NCBI GenBank assembly: GCA_028285005.1
Contig: JANQQP010000043.1
Span: 62,001-126,000, forward strand
Length of the DNA stretch: 64,000 bases
Origin: Dehalococcoidia bacterium
GTDB lineage: Bacteria > Chloroflexota > Dehalococcoidia > Lucifugimonadales > Lucifugimonadaceae
Direction of reading: 5' to 3'
Shown: in pieces, positions 16,787-25,392 of the stretch
How positions within the stretch are numbered: position 1 is the first letter of the stretch
Layout: every line of letters starts with the position of its first letter
Made by a program: the position numbers and the translations under genes
The notes under the pieces: generated by a model
The model's database searches: none
What the model was told of the DNA's origin: nothing
Seen by the model: the letters and a program-made list of their open reading frames with translations, nothing else

Positions 16787-17956
16787 ATGAAAGTCACATC
16801 CGTCCGCGTTCTCTCCGCAGCCCGCTTCAACTACGTCAAGGTTGAGACAGACGAAGGGATTCACGGGGTTGGTGAACTGCATCCGGCGTCGGGGACTGGC
16901 GGCACGCCGTTCCTGCCTGTTGCCGGTGTGGAGTACTGCGCTGAGTACCTGGTCGGTAAGGACCCGCTGCAGATCGAACGGCACTGGCAGCACATGTTCC
17001 GCCGCTGCCTGTTCAGGGGCGGCGCGGACGTGATGGCGGCGATCGGCGCTATCGACATAGCGCTCTGGGACATCAAGGGCAAAGAGGCCGGAAAGCCGGT
17101 CTACGAACTGCTTGGCGGCCCGACCCGGGAGAAGGTGCGGCTGTACACGCACCTCGCCGGATCTACGCCGGACGAGCTGGCTGCAGATGCGAAGGCAGCA
17201 GTTACCGAGGGATTCACCGCCGTTCGGCTCTATCCGTTCGGCGACTTCGGGAAGTCCGACTTCGAGGAAGGTCTGGGGCTCGAAGACATGAGCTTCACTG
17301 GCATGCAGCGAAACGCGGTAGAGCGAGTTGGCGTCGTGCGGGATGCGGTTGGGCCGGATGTGGACGTGATGATCGATGTTGTGAACCGGCTGACGCCTGC
17401 GGAGGCGATCGCGGTCGGCCGAGCGTTGGAGCCGTTCAACCTGTACTTCTTCGAGGACCCGATCGAGCCGGAGAACATGGACCAGTGGGAGCACGTGGCG
17501 GCGAATGTGCCGATGCCGCTGGCGATGGGTGAGCGTCTGTACACCGTATACCAGTTCCTGGACCTGCTGAACCACAAGGGCGCGGCGTTCGTGCGGCCTG
17601 ATCTTTCGCTGGCTGGCGGGATCACGAACATCAAGAAGATCGCTGCGATCGCCGAGGCGAACTACGTGGGCGTCGTGCCGCACAATCCGCTGTCAGCCGT
17701 CCTGACCGCGGCGTGCGTGCAGCTTGATGCGGCCACGCACAACATCCCCGTGCAGGAGTATCCGAGGGACGATGCTACTGGCGTGAAGGCGGACCTTGTC
17801 GATGAGCCGTTGACGAGGGATGGTGGCTACCTGGTCGTGCCGGACAGACCTGGCATTGGCATTGACATCAACGAGGAGGCGTTCGGCAAGTACCCGACGA
17901 GCCCGTACGAACGTCCCGCGCTGATCAATCCGGATGGCGCGCTGAGGGAGTATTAG
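16787..17956 (+). CDS. Enolase-superfamily (mandelate racemase/muconate lactonizing-type) enzyme, paralog 4
   Basis: 389 residues. Metal ligands are D197 (MIDVVNR), E223 (FFEDPIEPE) and E249 (MGERL); the dyad is D272 (RPDLSLAGG) with H299 (PHNPLS). Where paralogs 1-3 have lysine on the second barrel strand this one has R147 (AVRLYPF). That is known in some dehydratase-like subgroups of the superfamily and suggests a different base arrangement or substrate. ATG 16787 follows GGAG by 8 nt and gives the standard M-K-V-T-S-V start; a frame extension to 16751 is not needed. It is divergent from the Gfo/Idh gene. Confidence 0.9.
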   Translation: MKVTSVRVLSAARFNYVKVETDEGIHGVGELHPASGTGGTPFLPVAGVEYCAEYLVGKDPLQIERHWQHMFRRCLFRGGADVMAAIGAIDIALWDIKGKEAGKPVYELLGGPTREKVRLYTHLAGSTPDELAADAKAAVTEGFTAVRLYPFGDFGKSDFEEGLGLEDMSFTGMQRNAVERVGVVRDAVGPDVDVMIDVVNRLTPAEAIAVGRALEPFNLYFFEDPIEPENMDQWEHVAANVPMPLAMGERLYTVYQFLDLLNHKGAAFVRPDLSLAGGITNIKKIAAIAEANYVGVVPHNPLSAVLTAACVQLDAATHNIPVQEYPRDDATGVKADLVDEPLTRDGGYLVVPDRPGIGIDINEEAFGKYPTSPYERPALINPDGALREY

Positions 17957-18078
17957 TCGCTGGCGGTAATATTGCGCTGAGGGCACATACACCGGGGCGT
18001 TAATCTCGGTTGATGCCGCCAGGGCACTTGGAAAAAACTTCTGACCATTCCCCACAGCAGCTTGATGGAGTAACGAAG

Positions 18079-19434
18079 TTGCCCAGACGCGCCCTGTCTC
18101 TTCTCACTGTCCTAACCGTTGTCCTACTTGTCGCTTGCGGCAACTCCGAAGAGGTTCCCGAGGAGAGCGAGACGCCGTATCTGTTCAGGGAGCGGCTGGT
18201 TGTCTTCGAGCCTGAGAACGACCGGATCGTGGCGCGCTACAACTTCGTTGAGGAGACTTACGAGCTGGAAGTGCAGGTTGCCTGGCGAGACGAAGACGGC
18301 GGTGTGGGTGTGGACATGGTGCAGGCCGAGCGTGAGGGCGACACGAACGTTCTTGCGGTGAGTGTCAGGCCGGTCGAGGGACGCAGGTACACGTTCAATG
18401 CGCTGTTTCGAAATGGTGAGCACATACTCGATTCACTTCGTAAGTACTGGGACGAATCGCCCGACTCGCGGGATCTCGATGGCAACCGCAGGCTCAGCGA
18501 AGGCGAGCAGGAGGACCGCACGAGACGCTTTCTGAACTACGCGCACCCGCGCCGAGGATCGGATTCGCCACTGACGTTAGGCGACGACGCGCCGGTCGAC
18601 TCAGTTGTGGACGACCTGGCGCCGATTGCGATCATCGATCAGGACCTCGGACCGGGGCTGCGAATAGCGGAAGGCCGGCTGGTCCCGTTGCCGCCTGAAG
18701 CATCACCGACGAGCCCGTTCATCACGACAGCGAGGTGGAAACTAACTGTTGCTGACCAGCCGCTGGTCCACGCCGATCTTTCTGTCCGGATACAGGAAGG
18801 CGAAGACATCAGGACGGTTTCGCCCCGTTCCGACGCAGCGGGAGTTGTGTCGCTGCCAATTGGCCTGAACACAGACACGCGCTACGTGATCGAGATCGTC
18901 GAAGTGGCCGGGCGCACGTATGAGACGGAAGACGTTGATGAGAAGAGTCGGCAGAGGTTAACGGCGTTCATACTGGGGCTGCCATCCGAGTCGGCCGATC
19001 CGACGGCAACCGCACCTGCGCCGGGCCCGACCCCTTCGCCTGTGCCAACATCGACACCCGCCTCTCACACGGGAACGTGCACCGAGGACCGGTTCGACCG
19101 CGGTGAGATAGAGGTCGTCAACGCATGGGCGACGGTCACTGGCGACGCTGAAAACGGCTGGGAGATCACTTACGGCTGGGAGTTGGAGGGAGTTCAGCAC
19201 CCCACTTCGGGCTCAACGCCCACTCTCGAAGGCATCATTTTCAACTACAGGGCCGCCGGGCCTGACCCGTTCATGTTCAAGGGTGAGGCGTGGGACTACG
19301 TGATCGATGCGCCGAACTTCGAACGGGTGACCTATGTGCAGACGCCGGGAGAGTATGTGTTCAGCGTAGTCGACTTCGACCAGGCAGGCTCATACTGCGG
19401 CGACGGCGACTTAATCGTCGTGGAGATCGAGTAG
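18079..19434 (+). CDS. Lipoprotein of unknown function with Pro/Thr linker
   Basis: About 451 residues. From TTG 18079 (GGAG 8 nt upstream) the protein begins M-P-R-R-A-L-S and has a clean signal peptide ending LLVAC with C20; an ATG at 18010 would put 23 odd residues in front of the signal. The mature part has a beta-rich N-terminal domain (about 30-150) and a domain resembling an immunoglobulin-like or carboxypeptidase-regulatory repeat (KLTVADQPLVHADLSVRIQ...). A TATAPAPGPTPSPVPTSTP linker near 320-340 leads to a C-terminal domain with two cysteines (CTEDRF and YCGDGD) that may form a disulfide. No enzyme motif was seen. Confidence 0.7.
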   Translation: MPRRALSLLTVLTVVLLVACGNSEEVPEESETPYLFRERLVVFEPENDRIVARYNFVEETYELEVQVAWRDEDGGVGVDMVQAEREGDTNVLAVSVRPVEGRRYTFNALFRNGEHILDSLRKYWDESPDSRDLDGNRRLSEGEQEDRTRRFLNYAHPRRGSDSPLTLGDDAPVDSVVDDLAPIAIIDQDLGPGLRIAEGRLVPLPPEASPTSPFITTARWKLTVADQPLVHADLSVRIQEGEDIRTVSPRSDAAGVVSLPIGLNTDTRYVIEIVEVAGRTYETEDVDEKSRQRLTAFILGLPSESADPTATAPAPGPTPSPVPTSTPASHTGTCTEDRFDRGEIEVVNAWATVTGDAENGWEITYGWELEGVQHPTSGSTPTLEGIIFNYRAAGPDPFMFKGEAWDYVIDAPNFERVTYVQTPGEYVFSVVDFDQAGSYCGDGDLIVVEIE

Positions 19435-19509
19435 CTGACGGGATCGGTGGTAATCTCATTCGCTCGTGGTTGGACGGCACGGCGTGCAGTTGCCAATAAA
19501 GGCAGTGAG

Positions 19510-21171
19510 GTGGAACCGGAATTGAGAGCATTGTCTCCGGTGATCAAGGTCAGCGTCTTCGCGACCGCTATCGTGCTATTGCTTGGCTGTACATCGGCCG
19601 AAGTTCCCTCAAATGGCGAGTTGTCCCCTAGCGATGAGGCAACTTCTACCGCACCCAGCGTCCAGGCTTCTCCAACTCAGCCGCCCACTCCAACGCGGCC
19701 GACTGCCTTCCCATCTACACCCACTCCACGACCAACGGCCACCGTTATTCCCACGGCGACGCCTCGCCCAACAGCCACGCCGTTCCCTGTGCATTTCGTC
19801 AACGGAGAGCCGACTGAGGCGCTTATCGCGGAGCTTGATTTCTGGGAAGTGACCACAAGTCGCCTCAGGGCGATATCTGTCGAAAAAGACGGGCGCACGC
19901 GGACCATTCTTACCCGGAGCGAGTTCAAGGAACAGCTTGAACAGCAGCGTGATGAGTTCGAGACCGAGCTCACGCCTGAGGAAAAGGCTGAACAAGACAC
20001 CATTCAAGAGGCCAGCAACAGGATGCTCAAGGCGCTTGGGCTGATCGATGGTGAATCGGACTTGGTGGAAGAGCTTGATCTACTGGCGGAGTCGGCGATC
20101 GGCGGGTTCTTTGATCCGGAACTACGTGAACTGAGCGTGATCATCGACGAGCGCGAGGGGTCGTTCGAGGCTGGAGACTTCCTGGTTTTCGTGCACGAGT
20201 ATCTGCACCTGCTGCAAGATATCGCGTTCGACTCGTTCGACGTCAGAGCGGATGCAGAAGGTGACGACGAGTCCCTGGCGATCACAGCTTTTCCTGAAGG
20301 GGAGGCGGAGTTCTTCTCACAGTTGCTGGTGCTGCAGTTCAGGGGTGAGCAGTACCTACTGTCTGCGTTCGAGGACGTACCGGACGAAGTCGATGGGTCC
20401 GGTTTCGATCCGGACCTGGACGTCTCTTACTACCTGCAGCAGAGCTTCGCGTTCCCTTACCTGGTCGGGGTCGACTTCTTCGGTCAGATGATCTTGCGAC
20501 ACACTCCGTATCCGCTCGAGATCGGCGCTCCGTACGCGAATCAGGATGAGGTCGCCGCAAACTTCGCTGCCTGGTCAGAGAAGCTCAACGAGATTCACTA
20601 CCGACTGCCTAAGACGACCGAACAGGTCATGCATCCACTCAAATATCAGGTCAATGAACCCGCGATCGAAGTTGACTTGCCTGCGACTGCGGATCTGCTT
20701 GAGAAGGGTTGGACGGAGTTGTGGCGCAGTGAGCAGGGCGAGGGAGGGTTGAAGATCCTGCTCGACGCCGTGAGGGCTGAGGCGATTTCCGAAGGCGCGT
20801 CAAACCTGCGAGCGACTCTGCGCGCAGTGCAGGCGACGTCCGGCTGGGGCGGTGACGAGCTAATAGCGATTGAGAGCGAATGCGGAGAGTTTGCCTCGGT
20901 CAATCTCATAGAGTGGGATGACCCGGAATCAGACGTTGTCCAGTTCGCGGACGAATTCAATCACTGGTATTCGAGACGTGCCGAAATGACTACCGTTTCT
21001 GGCGGAGATACCCGGATCTTAACCATGCGCGGGCCGTCAGGTTTCGTGGCTATTGGTGGGGTCGATAAGACGGCAGTCGTCACCGCCGATTCAGCGGAAA
21101 CGGCTGAGATGCTGGCGTTGTGGGCGCTGGGCGATGGTGATTTGCTGAATCGTTGCGAGGCGGTGAATTAG
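19510..21171 (+). CDS. Lipoprotein with HExxH zinc-protease motif
   Basis: 553 residues from GTG 19510 (AAAGG 7 nt upstream). The signal peptide ends LLLGC with C27; a Pro/Thr linker follows (about 50-95). The core contains HEYLHLLQD (H229, E230, H233), a zincin-type HExxH. Some 30 residues later comes FPEGEAEFF (E263, E265, E267), where a glutamate could be the third zinc ligand, as in gluzincins. This predicts a cell-surface metallopeptidase, but the whole protein matches no family I can name, so substrate and activity are open. It follows the previous lipoprotein in the same direction after 75 nt. Confidence 0.7.
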   Translation: MEPELRALSPVIKVSVFATAIVLLLGCTSAEVPSNGELSPSDEATSTAPSVQASPTQPPTPTRPTAFPSTPTPRPTATVIPTATPRPTATPFPVHFVNGEPTEALIAELDFWEVTTSRLRAISVEKDGRTRTILTRSEFKEQLEQQRDEFETELTPEEKAEQDTIQEASNRMLKALGLIDGESDLVEELDLLAESAIGGFFDPELRELSVIIDEREGSFEAGDFLVFVHEYLHLLQDIAFDSFDVRADAEGDDESLAITAFPEGEAEFFSQLLVLQFRGEQYLLSAFEDVPDEVDGSGFDPDLDVSYYLQQSFAFPYLVGVDFFGQMILRHTPYPLEIGAPYANQDEVAANFAAWSEKLNEIHYRLPKTTEQVMHPLKYQVNEPAIEVDLPATADLLEKGWTELWRSEQGEGGLKILLDAVRAEAISEGASNLRATLRAVQATSGWGGDELIAIESECGEFASVNLIEWDDPESDVVQFADEFNHWYSRRAEMTTVSGGDTRILTMRGPSGFVAIGGVDKTAVVTADSAETAEMLALWALGDGDLLNRCEAVN

Positions 21172-21205
21172 CAGGACCGGTTGTTCGCTCCACAGCAGCA
21201 GCTAG

Positions 21206-21598
21206 CTATTTCGGCCACTGGATGAGTTCAACGCGGACGTTGTCTGGCGCTTCCACCCAGCAGAAGCGAGTGCCGTTTGGCAGCTCGTTTGGGCCGTCGA
21301 CCAGCGGTGCGCCAAGATCGGCTAATCGCTTGATCTCTGCATCGATGTCCTCAACGTCGAAGCCAAAGTGTTCGAGACCAAGGTTGGGATCAGAGTCGCT
21401 TTCAGGAAGGGTCTGGCCATCGAGTGGGCCAGAGATGTTCACAGGAACACCGTTCTCTGAGCGGCAGTTGATGAAGCGGTCACCGGTGTCGCGTGTGGTG
21501 TCGCCGACAATCTCGAAATTGAAGGTGTCGACCCACCAGTTGGCCGTCTTCTCAGGGTCGAGTGACTTCAGGTGGATGTGGTTCAGGTTGTAGGCCAT
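21206..21598 (-). CDS. VOC-superfamily (glyoxalase/dioxygenase-fold) protein 1
   Basis: 130 residues, one complete vicinal-oxygen-chelate module made of two beta-alpha-beta-beta-beta units. Candidate metal ligands are the His in NHIHLKS at the N-terminus, the His in LEHFGFDV in the middle and the Glu in VRVELIQW at the C-terminus. Members include glyoxalases, epimerases and ring-cleaving dioxygenases; the reaction is not predictable. A second copy lies just upstream on the same strand (21666-22055) with the same pattern of motifs, so the pair arose by tandem duplication. A repeat B element separates them. Confidence 0.85.
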   Translation of the reverse strand: MAYNLNHIHLKSLDPEKTANWWVDTFNFEIVGDTTRDTGDRFINCRSENGVPVNISGPLDGQTLPESDSDPNLGLEHFGFDVEDIDAEIKRLADLGAPLVDGPNELPNGTRFCWVEAPDNVRVELIQWPK

Positions 21599-21620
21599 TG
21601 CTCTCTCCTTGTATCGGCGG

Positions 21621-21650
21621 CGCCACCCTTCGACGGGCTCAGGATGGCGG
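21621..21650. repeat. Short dispersed repeat B
   Basis: GCCACCCTTCGACGGGCTCA followed by GGATGGCGG, between the two tandem VOC genes. It shares the core with 9722-9746. Confidence 0.65.
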
Positions 21651-21665
21651 GTCGGCGTAGTCGGG

Positions 21666-22055
21666 CTAGCCTCGCTGGATCAGTTCTATACGAACGTCAC
21701 CGGGTGCGGCGATGAATGCGATCTTGGTGCCGGGTCCGGTTTCGCGCGGCGGCTCCTGTACGACGGCGCCGAGTCCCTCCAGCCGTGCCAGGTCTGCATC
21801 CATGTCATCGGTGTCGAAGCCGAAGTGCTCGAGACCGAGGTGAGGCTTCGCGTCTGCCGGTCCCAGCGTTTCGCCTGTGCGCGCGCCTGAGATGTTGATG
21901 GCGAGCCCGCCCTCGGTGTGCGTGACGACGAAGCGGTCGCCGACATCGCGCACCGTGTCGCTGATGATCTTGACGTTGAAAGCTTCGACGAACCAATCGG
22001 CGGTGGTTTTCGGATCTTCGGACTTGAGATGAATGTGGTTCACGAGATAGGGCAT
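21666..22055 (-). CDS. VOC-superfamily (glyoxalase/dioxygenase-fold) protein 2
   Basis: 129 residues from ATG 22055, which follows AGGAGAGG; a longer frame to 22118 is unnecessary because M-P-Y-L-V-N-H-I-H-L-K-S aligns with the start of the neighbouring copy. Metal-ligand candidates are His in NHIHLKS, His in LEHFGFDT and Glu in VRIELIQ. It differs from copy 1 mainly between residues 45 and 80. It is probably the first gene of a two-gene transcript. Confidence 0.85.
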   Translation of the reverse strand: MPYLVNHIHLKSEDPKTTADWFVEAFNVKIISDTVRDVGDRFVVTHTEGGLAINISGARTGETLGPADAKPHLGLEHFGFDTDDMDADLARLEGLGAVVQEPPRETGPGTKIAFIAAPGDVRIELIQRG

Positions 22056-22193
22056 TCTGTTCCTCTCCTGGCTGGTCTTAAGCATTGCTCCGGTCATGGC
22101 GACGTACGTTGCAGACAAGCTTGATTCAAGCTGCGCCGCCGGAGACTATGTGAGGCTTGGGCGGCAGTCAATTGGAGCGAAGACGGGAGTTCA

Positions 22194-22724
22194 GTGTCAA
22201 ACGAGATGACAGTTGAAGATCTGCACTGGTTTCTCAACCTGTTCGAGGAGCTAGAGGTGAAGGTCTGGCTGGACGGAGGCTGGGGTGTAGACGCCTTGAT
22301 CGGAGAGCAGACGCGATCTCACGCAGACCTCGACATCATGATTCCGGTTGAGGATTCTCTGCGGCTGAATGAGGCGCTTCGCGAGCGAGACTTCGAGGAT
22401 GTCTGGACCGACGATCGGGTCGATGAGAATTTCGTACTGGGGCACCCCGTGCATGGCCAGATCGATTTCCATGTCTTCGAGCCGACCAATGACGGTGGCG
22501 GGATATACAGACCGGATGTTGTCGATTGGAAGATGACCGCAGAAGAGTTGGCAGGCTCAGGGGCAATTGGCGGCCGCTCAGTGCGCTGTCTCTCTGCCGA
22601 ATATCAGGTGAGGTCTCACTCCGGCTACGTGCTCAAGTCGTCGGATCTGCACGACATGAAGGCTTTGCACGCGAAGTTCGGCGTGAAGCTGCTGGATGAG
22701 CATCTGAAGGCGTTGGACCTGTGA
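22194..22724 (+). CDS. Nucleotidyltransferase-fold protein, lincosamide/aminoglycoside nucleotidyltransferase-like
   Basis: 176 residues. The motif VWLDGGWGVDALIGEQTRSH, followed by ADLDIMI, is the active-site strand pattern of the Lnu(A)/ANT(2'')-like polymerase-beta fold, with D-G-G-W-G and the two acidic residues D-L-D. Enzymes of this type transfer AMP to drugs, but chromosomal copies in environmental bacteria often have unknown substrates, so resistance is not implied. The start is GTG 22194 with GGGAG only 4 nt away; ATG 22206 is an alternative. Confidence 0.75.
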   Translation: MSNEMTVEDLHWFLNLFEELEVKVWLDGGWGVDALIGEQTRSHADLDIMIPVEDSLRLNEALRERDFEDVWTDDRVDENFVLGHPVHGQIDFHVFEPTNDGGGIYRPDVVDWKMTAEELAGSGAIGGRSVRCLSAEYQVRSHSGYVLKSSDLHDMKALHAKFGVKLLDEHLKALDL

Positions 22725-22877
22725 CGAGTTGCGGTTGATGACAATCTGCGGATCGCGTTCGTTGATGAAAGCCGTATGAGTCTTGCCGTGTTCGACTGCG
22801 TGGATTGGACGGCGTGATCAGGTACGCAGCCGGGCTGCTAGCCTTGGCGCAAAATCATCAAACTGGGGGATGCGTCA

Positions 22878-23909
22878 ATGGCACGGGAAGAAGATGTCGA
22901 TGCTGCGATGGGTGGCACAGGAGCAATCGAGGCCTGGAAGGAGGCCAACCCAGGCGCAACTCTGGACCTGGCCGATGCCGAGCTTCTCGGCGCGCCTCTA
23001 GCAGGCTCCGACCTGAAGTCAGCCGACCTGCGTGGCGCGGATCTGACCGGTTCCGACCTCACAGGTGCCGATTTCGTCGACGCTGATCTCTCGGGTGCAG
23101 ACCTGACCGGCGCCAACCTGTCTGCGTCCGACTTTTCAGGGGCTAATCTTTCGTCGGCCAATCTGACTTCGGCCATCATGACCTGGACACGGGTTGATGG
23201 AGCCGATTTCGATTCTGCGACCATCTTCGGATGCACATTCAGCGATGTAGACCTGTCGACGGCTCTCAACCTCGAAACCTGCGTCCATGAGGGTCCTTCT
23301 ACGATCGGAATCGACACGATATTTCGTTCTGGGGGACGTATTCCAGATCACTTTTTGCGCAGCTGCGGTGTGAATCCAGTAATTCAACCCATGCTCGTCG
23401 GCAATCACATTGAGAAGACCAACGCGTTCTATCGATGGTCTGAGGCACCCATCCAGTATGCGAGTTGCTTCATCAGCTACTCGACCAAGGACCGTCCGTT
23501 CGTAGATCGGCTCCAGGAGGCTCTCAACGAAAAGGGGATCGACAACTGGTACGCACCGGAGCATGGCCTATGGGGACAGCGCATAGACCAGCAGGTTGAT
23601 CGGCAAATTTCGTTGCGAGACAGAGTCATCCTGGTCTGCAGTGAGGCGTCTCTCAACGAAAGCGACTGGGTTCAATGGGAGATAGCCAAGGCGATAGACG
23701 AGGAAAAACGTCGCAAGCAGACCGTCCTGTTCCCGATCATGATCGACGATGCACTTAGGAACTGGGATCATCCACGAGGCACATACATCCGGGAGATCCT
23801 CGCGGGCGACTTCAAGGACTGTGCGAGCGGTATCGGGGAGAAGTTTGACGAGGCTTTCGGGCGGTTGTTCTATGCACTGTACAAAGACGAGGTCGTCGGC
23901 GAAGCATGA
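22878..23909 (+). CDS. Pentapeptide-repeat/TIR-domain fusion protein
   Basis: 343 residues. A short helical leader (GAIEAWKEANPG) is followed by a pentapeptide-repeat coil of about 20 units (A-D/N-L-x-G type, residues 31-130). After a linker comes a TIR domain from about residue 194: CFISYSTKDRPFVDRLQEAL, then WYAPEHGLWGQRIDQQVDRQI, then the segment SDWVQWEIAKA. E268 aligns with the catalytic glutamate of TIR NADases (compare DWVHKE in SARM1), so NAD+ cleavage is plausible. Such effectors can act in antiphage defence or signalling; the context gives no second component. GGGGG lies 8 nt before the ATG. It is convergent with ffh, 4 nt apart. Confidence 0.88.
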   Translation: MAREEDVDAAMGGTGAIEAWKEANPGATLDLADAELLGAPLAGSDLKSADLRGADLTGSDLTGADFVDADLSGADLTGANLSASDFSGANLSSANLTSAIMTWTRVDGADFDSATIFGCTFSDVDLSTALNLETCVHEGPSTIGIDTIFRSGGRIPDHFLRSCGVNPVIQPMLVGNHIEKTNAFYRWSEAPIQYASCFISYSTKDRPFVDRLQEALNEKGIDNWYAPEHGLWGQRIDQQVDRQISLRDRVILVCSEASLNESDWVQWEIAKAIDEEKRRKQTVLFPIMIDDALRNWDHPRGTYIREILAGDFKDCASGIGEKFDEAFGRLFYALYKDEVVGEA

Positions 23910-23913
23910 GAAC

Positions 23914-25248
23914 TCAACTCCGGCCGAGCATGCCCATCAGAGCCCGCTTCTTGCCACCCTTGTAGAAGCGAGACATCATCTTCTGCATCTGGCGGTGCTG
24001 ATTCAGCAACTGATTCACCTGGGTGGGCGTCGTGCCGCTGCCTGTAGCAATGCGTTTACGGCGTGAGCCGTTTAGCTGCTGAGGGTTGCTGCGCTCCCAC
24101 GGCGTCATCGAGAGGATGATCGCTTCAACCTGAGCCATCTTGCGCTCATCGACGTTCTCGACCTGCTTCTTCAGTGATCCCATGCCAGGGATCATGCCCA
24201 TGATGTCGCCAAGCGGACCCATGTTCTTCAGTGTTTGGAACTGCTGCAGCAGGTCATTCATATCGAACTGCGACTTGCGCATCTTCTCTTCGAGCTTCAG
24301 CGCTTCCTGTTCGTCGAACTGGTCCTGCGCCTTCTCGATCAGCGTCTCGACGTCGCCCATTCCCAGGATCCGAGAGGCCAGGCGGTCGGGGTGATAGTCC
24401 TCAAGCGCATCCGCACGCTCACCGACACCCATGAACTTGACCGGAACGCCTGTGACAGATCGCATCGAGAGCGCCGCACCGCCTCGGGCATCGCCGTCCA
24501 TCTTCGTCATGATCATGCCGGTGATGCCGATGCGTTCGTTGAACTCGAAGCCGGACTGCACGGCGTCCTGACCGGTCATGGCGTCGACGACGAGCAGGGT
24601 TTCAGTCGGGTTGGTTGCGTCGCGGACCTGCTCCAGTTCACGCATCAGGTCGTCGTCGATGGCGAGACGGCCGGCGGTGTCGAGGATCAGGTAGTAGGTG
24701 TTGTCGAATGCCGCCTTCTTGACGGCGTTCTTCGCCACTTCGACAGGCGTGCTTGAGATTGGGTCCTCTGAATAGACCTCGATGCCGTTCTGGGCGCCAA
24801 GCTGCTTGAGCTGATCGATGGCTGCAGGGCGCTGCAGGTCACAGGCGGCCATCATGACCGACTGGTTGTCCTTCTTGAGTCGCAGCGCAAGCTTGGCGGC
24901 TGCAGTGGTCTTACCTGCGCCCTGCAGTCCCACGAGCAGGATCACTGTTGGCGGCTTTTCGCCCCGTTCGAGGCCGACGTGCTCGCCGCCGAGTATCGAG
25001 ACGAGCTCTTCCTGCACGATCTTGACGACGGTCTGGCCTGGCGTAAGGGATGCGAAGACCTCTTCGCTGCCCGCCTTCTCCTTGACGTCCTTGATGAACT
25101 GGCGGGCGACCTTGAAGTCGACGTCCGCTTCGAGCAGTGCCATGCGCACTTCGCGCAACGCAGCGTCGATGTCCTTTTCAGACAGCCGCCCGCGGGAGGT
25201 GAGCTTTCCGAATACGCCGTTCAGCCGGTCTGAGAGTGATTCAAACAT
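23914..25248 (-). CDS. ffh: Signal recognition particle protein Ffh
   Basis: The GTPase subunit of the SRP, which binds signal peptides of nascent membrane and secreted proteins together with 4.5S RNA. 444 residues: N domain, then GTPase motifs GLQGAGKTT (G1), DTAGR (G3) and TKMD (G4). The M domain is rich in methionine (MGMIPGMGSLKK, QMQKMMSRFYKGGKKRALMGM) and carries the RNA-binding GSRRKRIATGSGTTPTQVNQLL region. The length is normal. No SRP RNA gene was seen nearby. Confidence 0.97.
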   Translation of the reverse strand: MFESLSDRLNGVFGKLTSRGRLSEKDIDAALREVRMALLEADVDFKVARQFIKDVKEKAGSEEVFASLTPGQTVVKIVQEELVSILGGEHVGLERGEKPPTVILLVGLQGAGKTTAAAKLALRLKKDNQSVMMAACDLQRPAAIDQLKQLGAQNGIEVYSEDPISSTPVEVAKNAVKKAAFDNTYYLILDTAGRLAIDDDLMRELEQVRDATNPTETLLVVDAMTGQDAVQSGFEFNERIGITGMIMTKMDGDARGGAALSMRSVTGVPVKFMGVGERADALEDYHPDRLASRILGMGDVETLIEKAQDQFDEQEALKLEEKMRKSQFDMNDLLQQFQTLKNMGPLGDIMGMIPGMGSLKKQVENVDERKMAQVEAIILSMTPWERSNPQQLNGSRRKRIATGSGTTPTQVNQLLNQHRQMQKMMSRFYKGGKKRALMGMLGRS

Positions 25249-25392
25249 GGATCGTTGACTTTCTACGCAGGGTGAAGGGCTTCAGGCTTCGTGTTGCTGC
25301 CGACTGGTCTGACAGCGACCACGAATGAAAGTAGCAGTAGCTACATTCTACTCGCCGTTCAAGTGCGGAATCTTTGACGGCATCCACATTTC

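Noticed and set aside
16621-16830. Longer N-terminus for the Gfo/Idh enzyme
   Set aside because: The extension crosses the divergent promoter and the start of enolase paralog 4. The Rossmann strand begins right after ATG 16620.
22194-22724. Clinical-type antibiotic resistance gene
   Set aside because: The fold resembles lincosamide/aminoglycoside nucleotidyltransferases, but there is no mobile-element context and such chromosomal homologs often have other substrates.
24235-24756. 173-residue frame antisense to ffh
   Set aside because: It is a shadow of the GC-rich third positions of a clear ffh gene and has no motif of its own.
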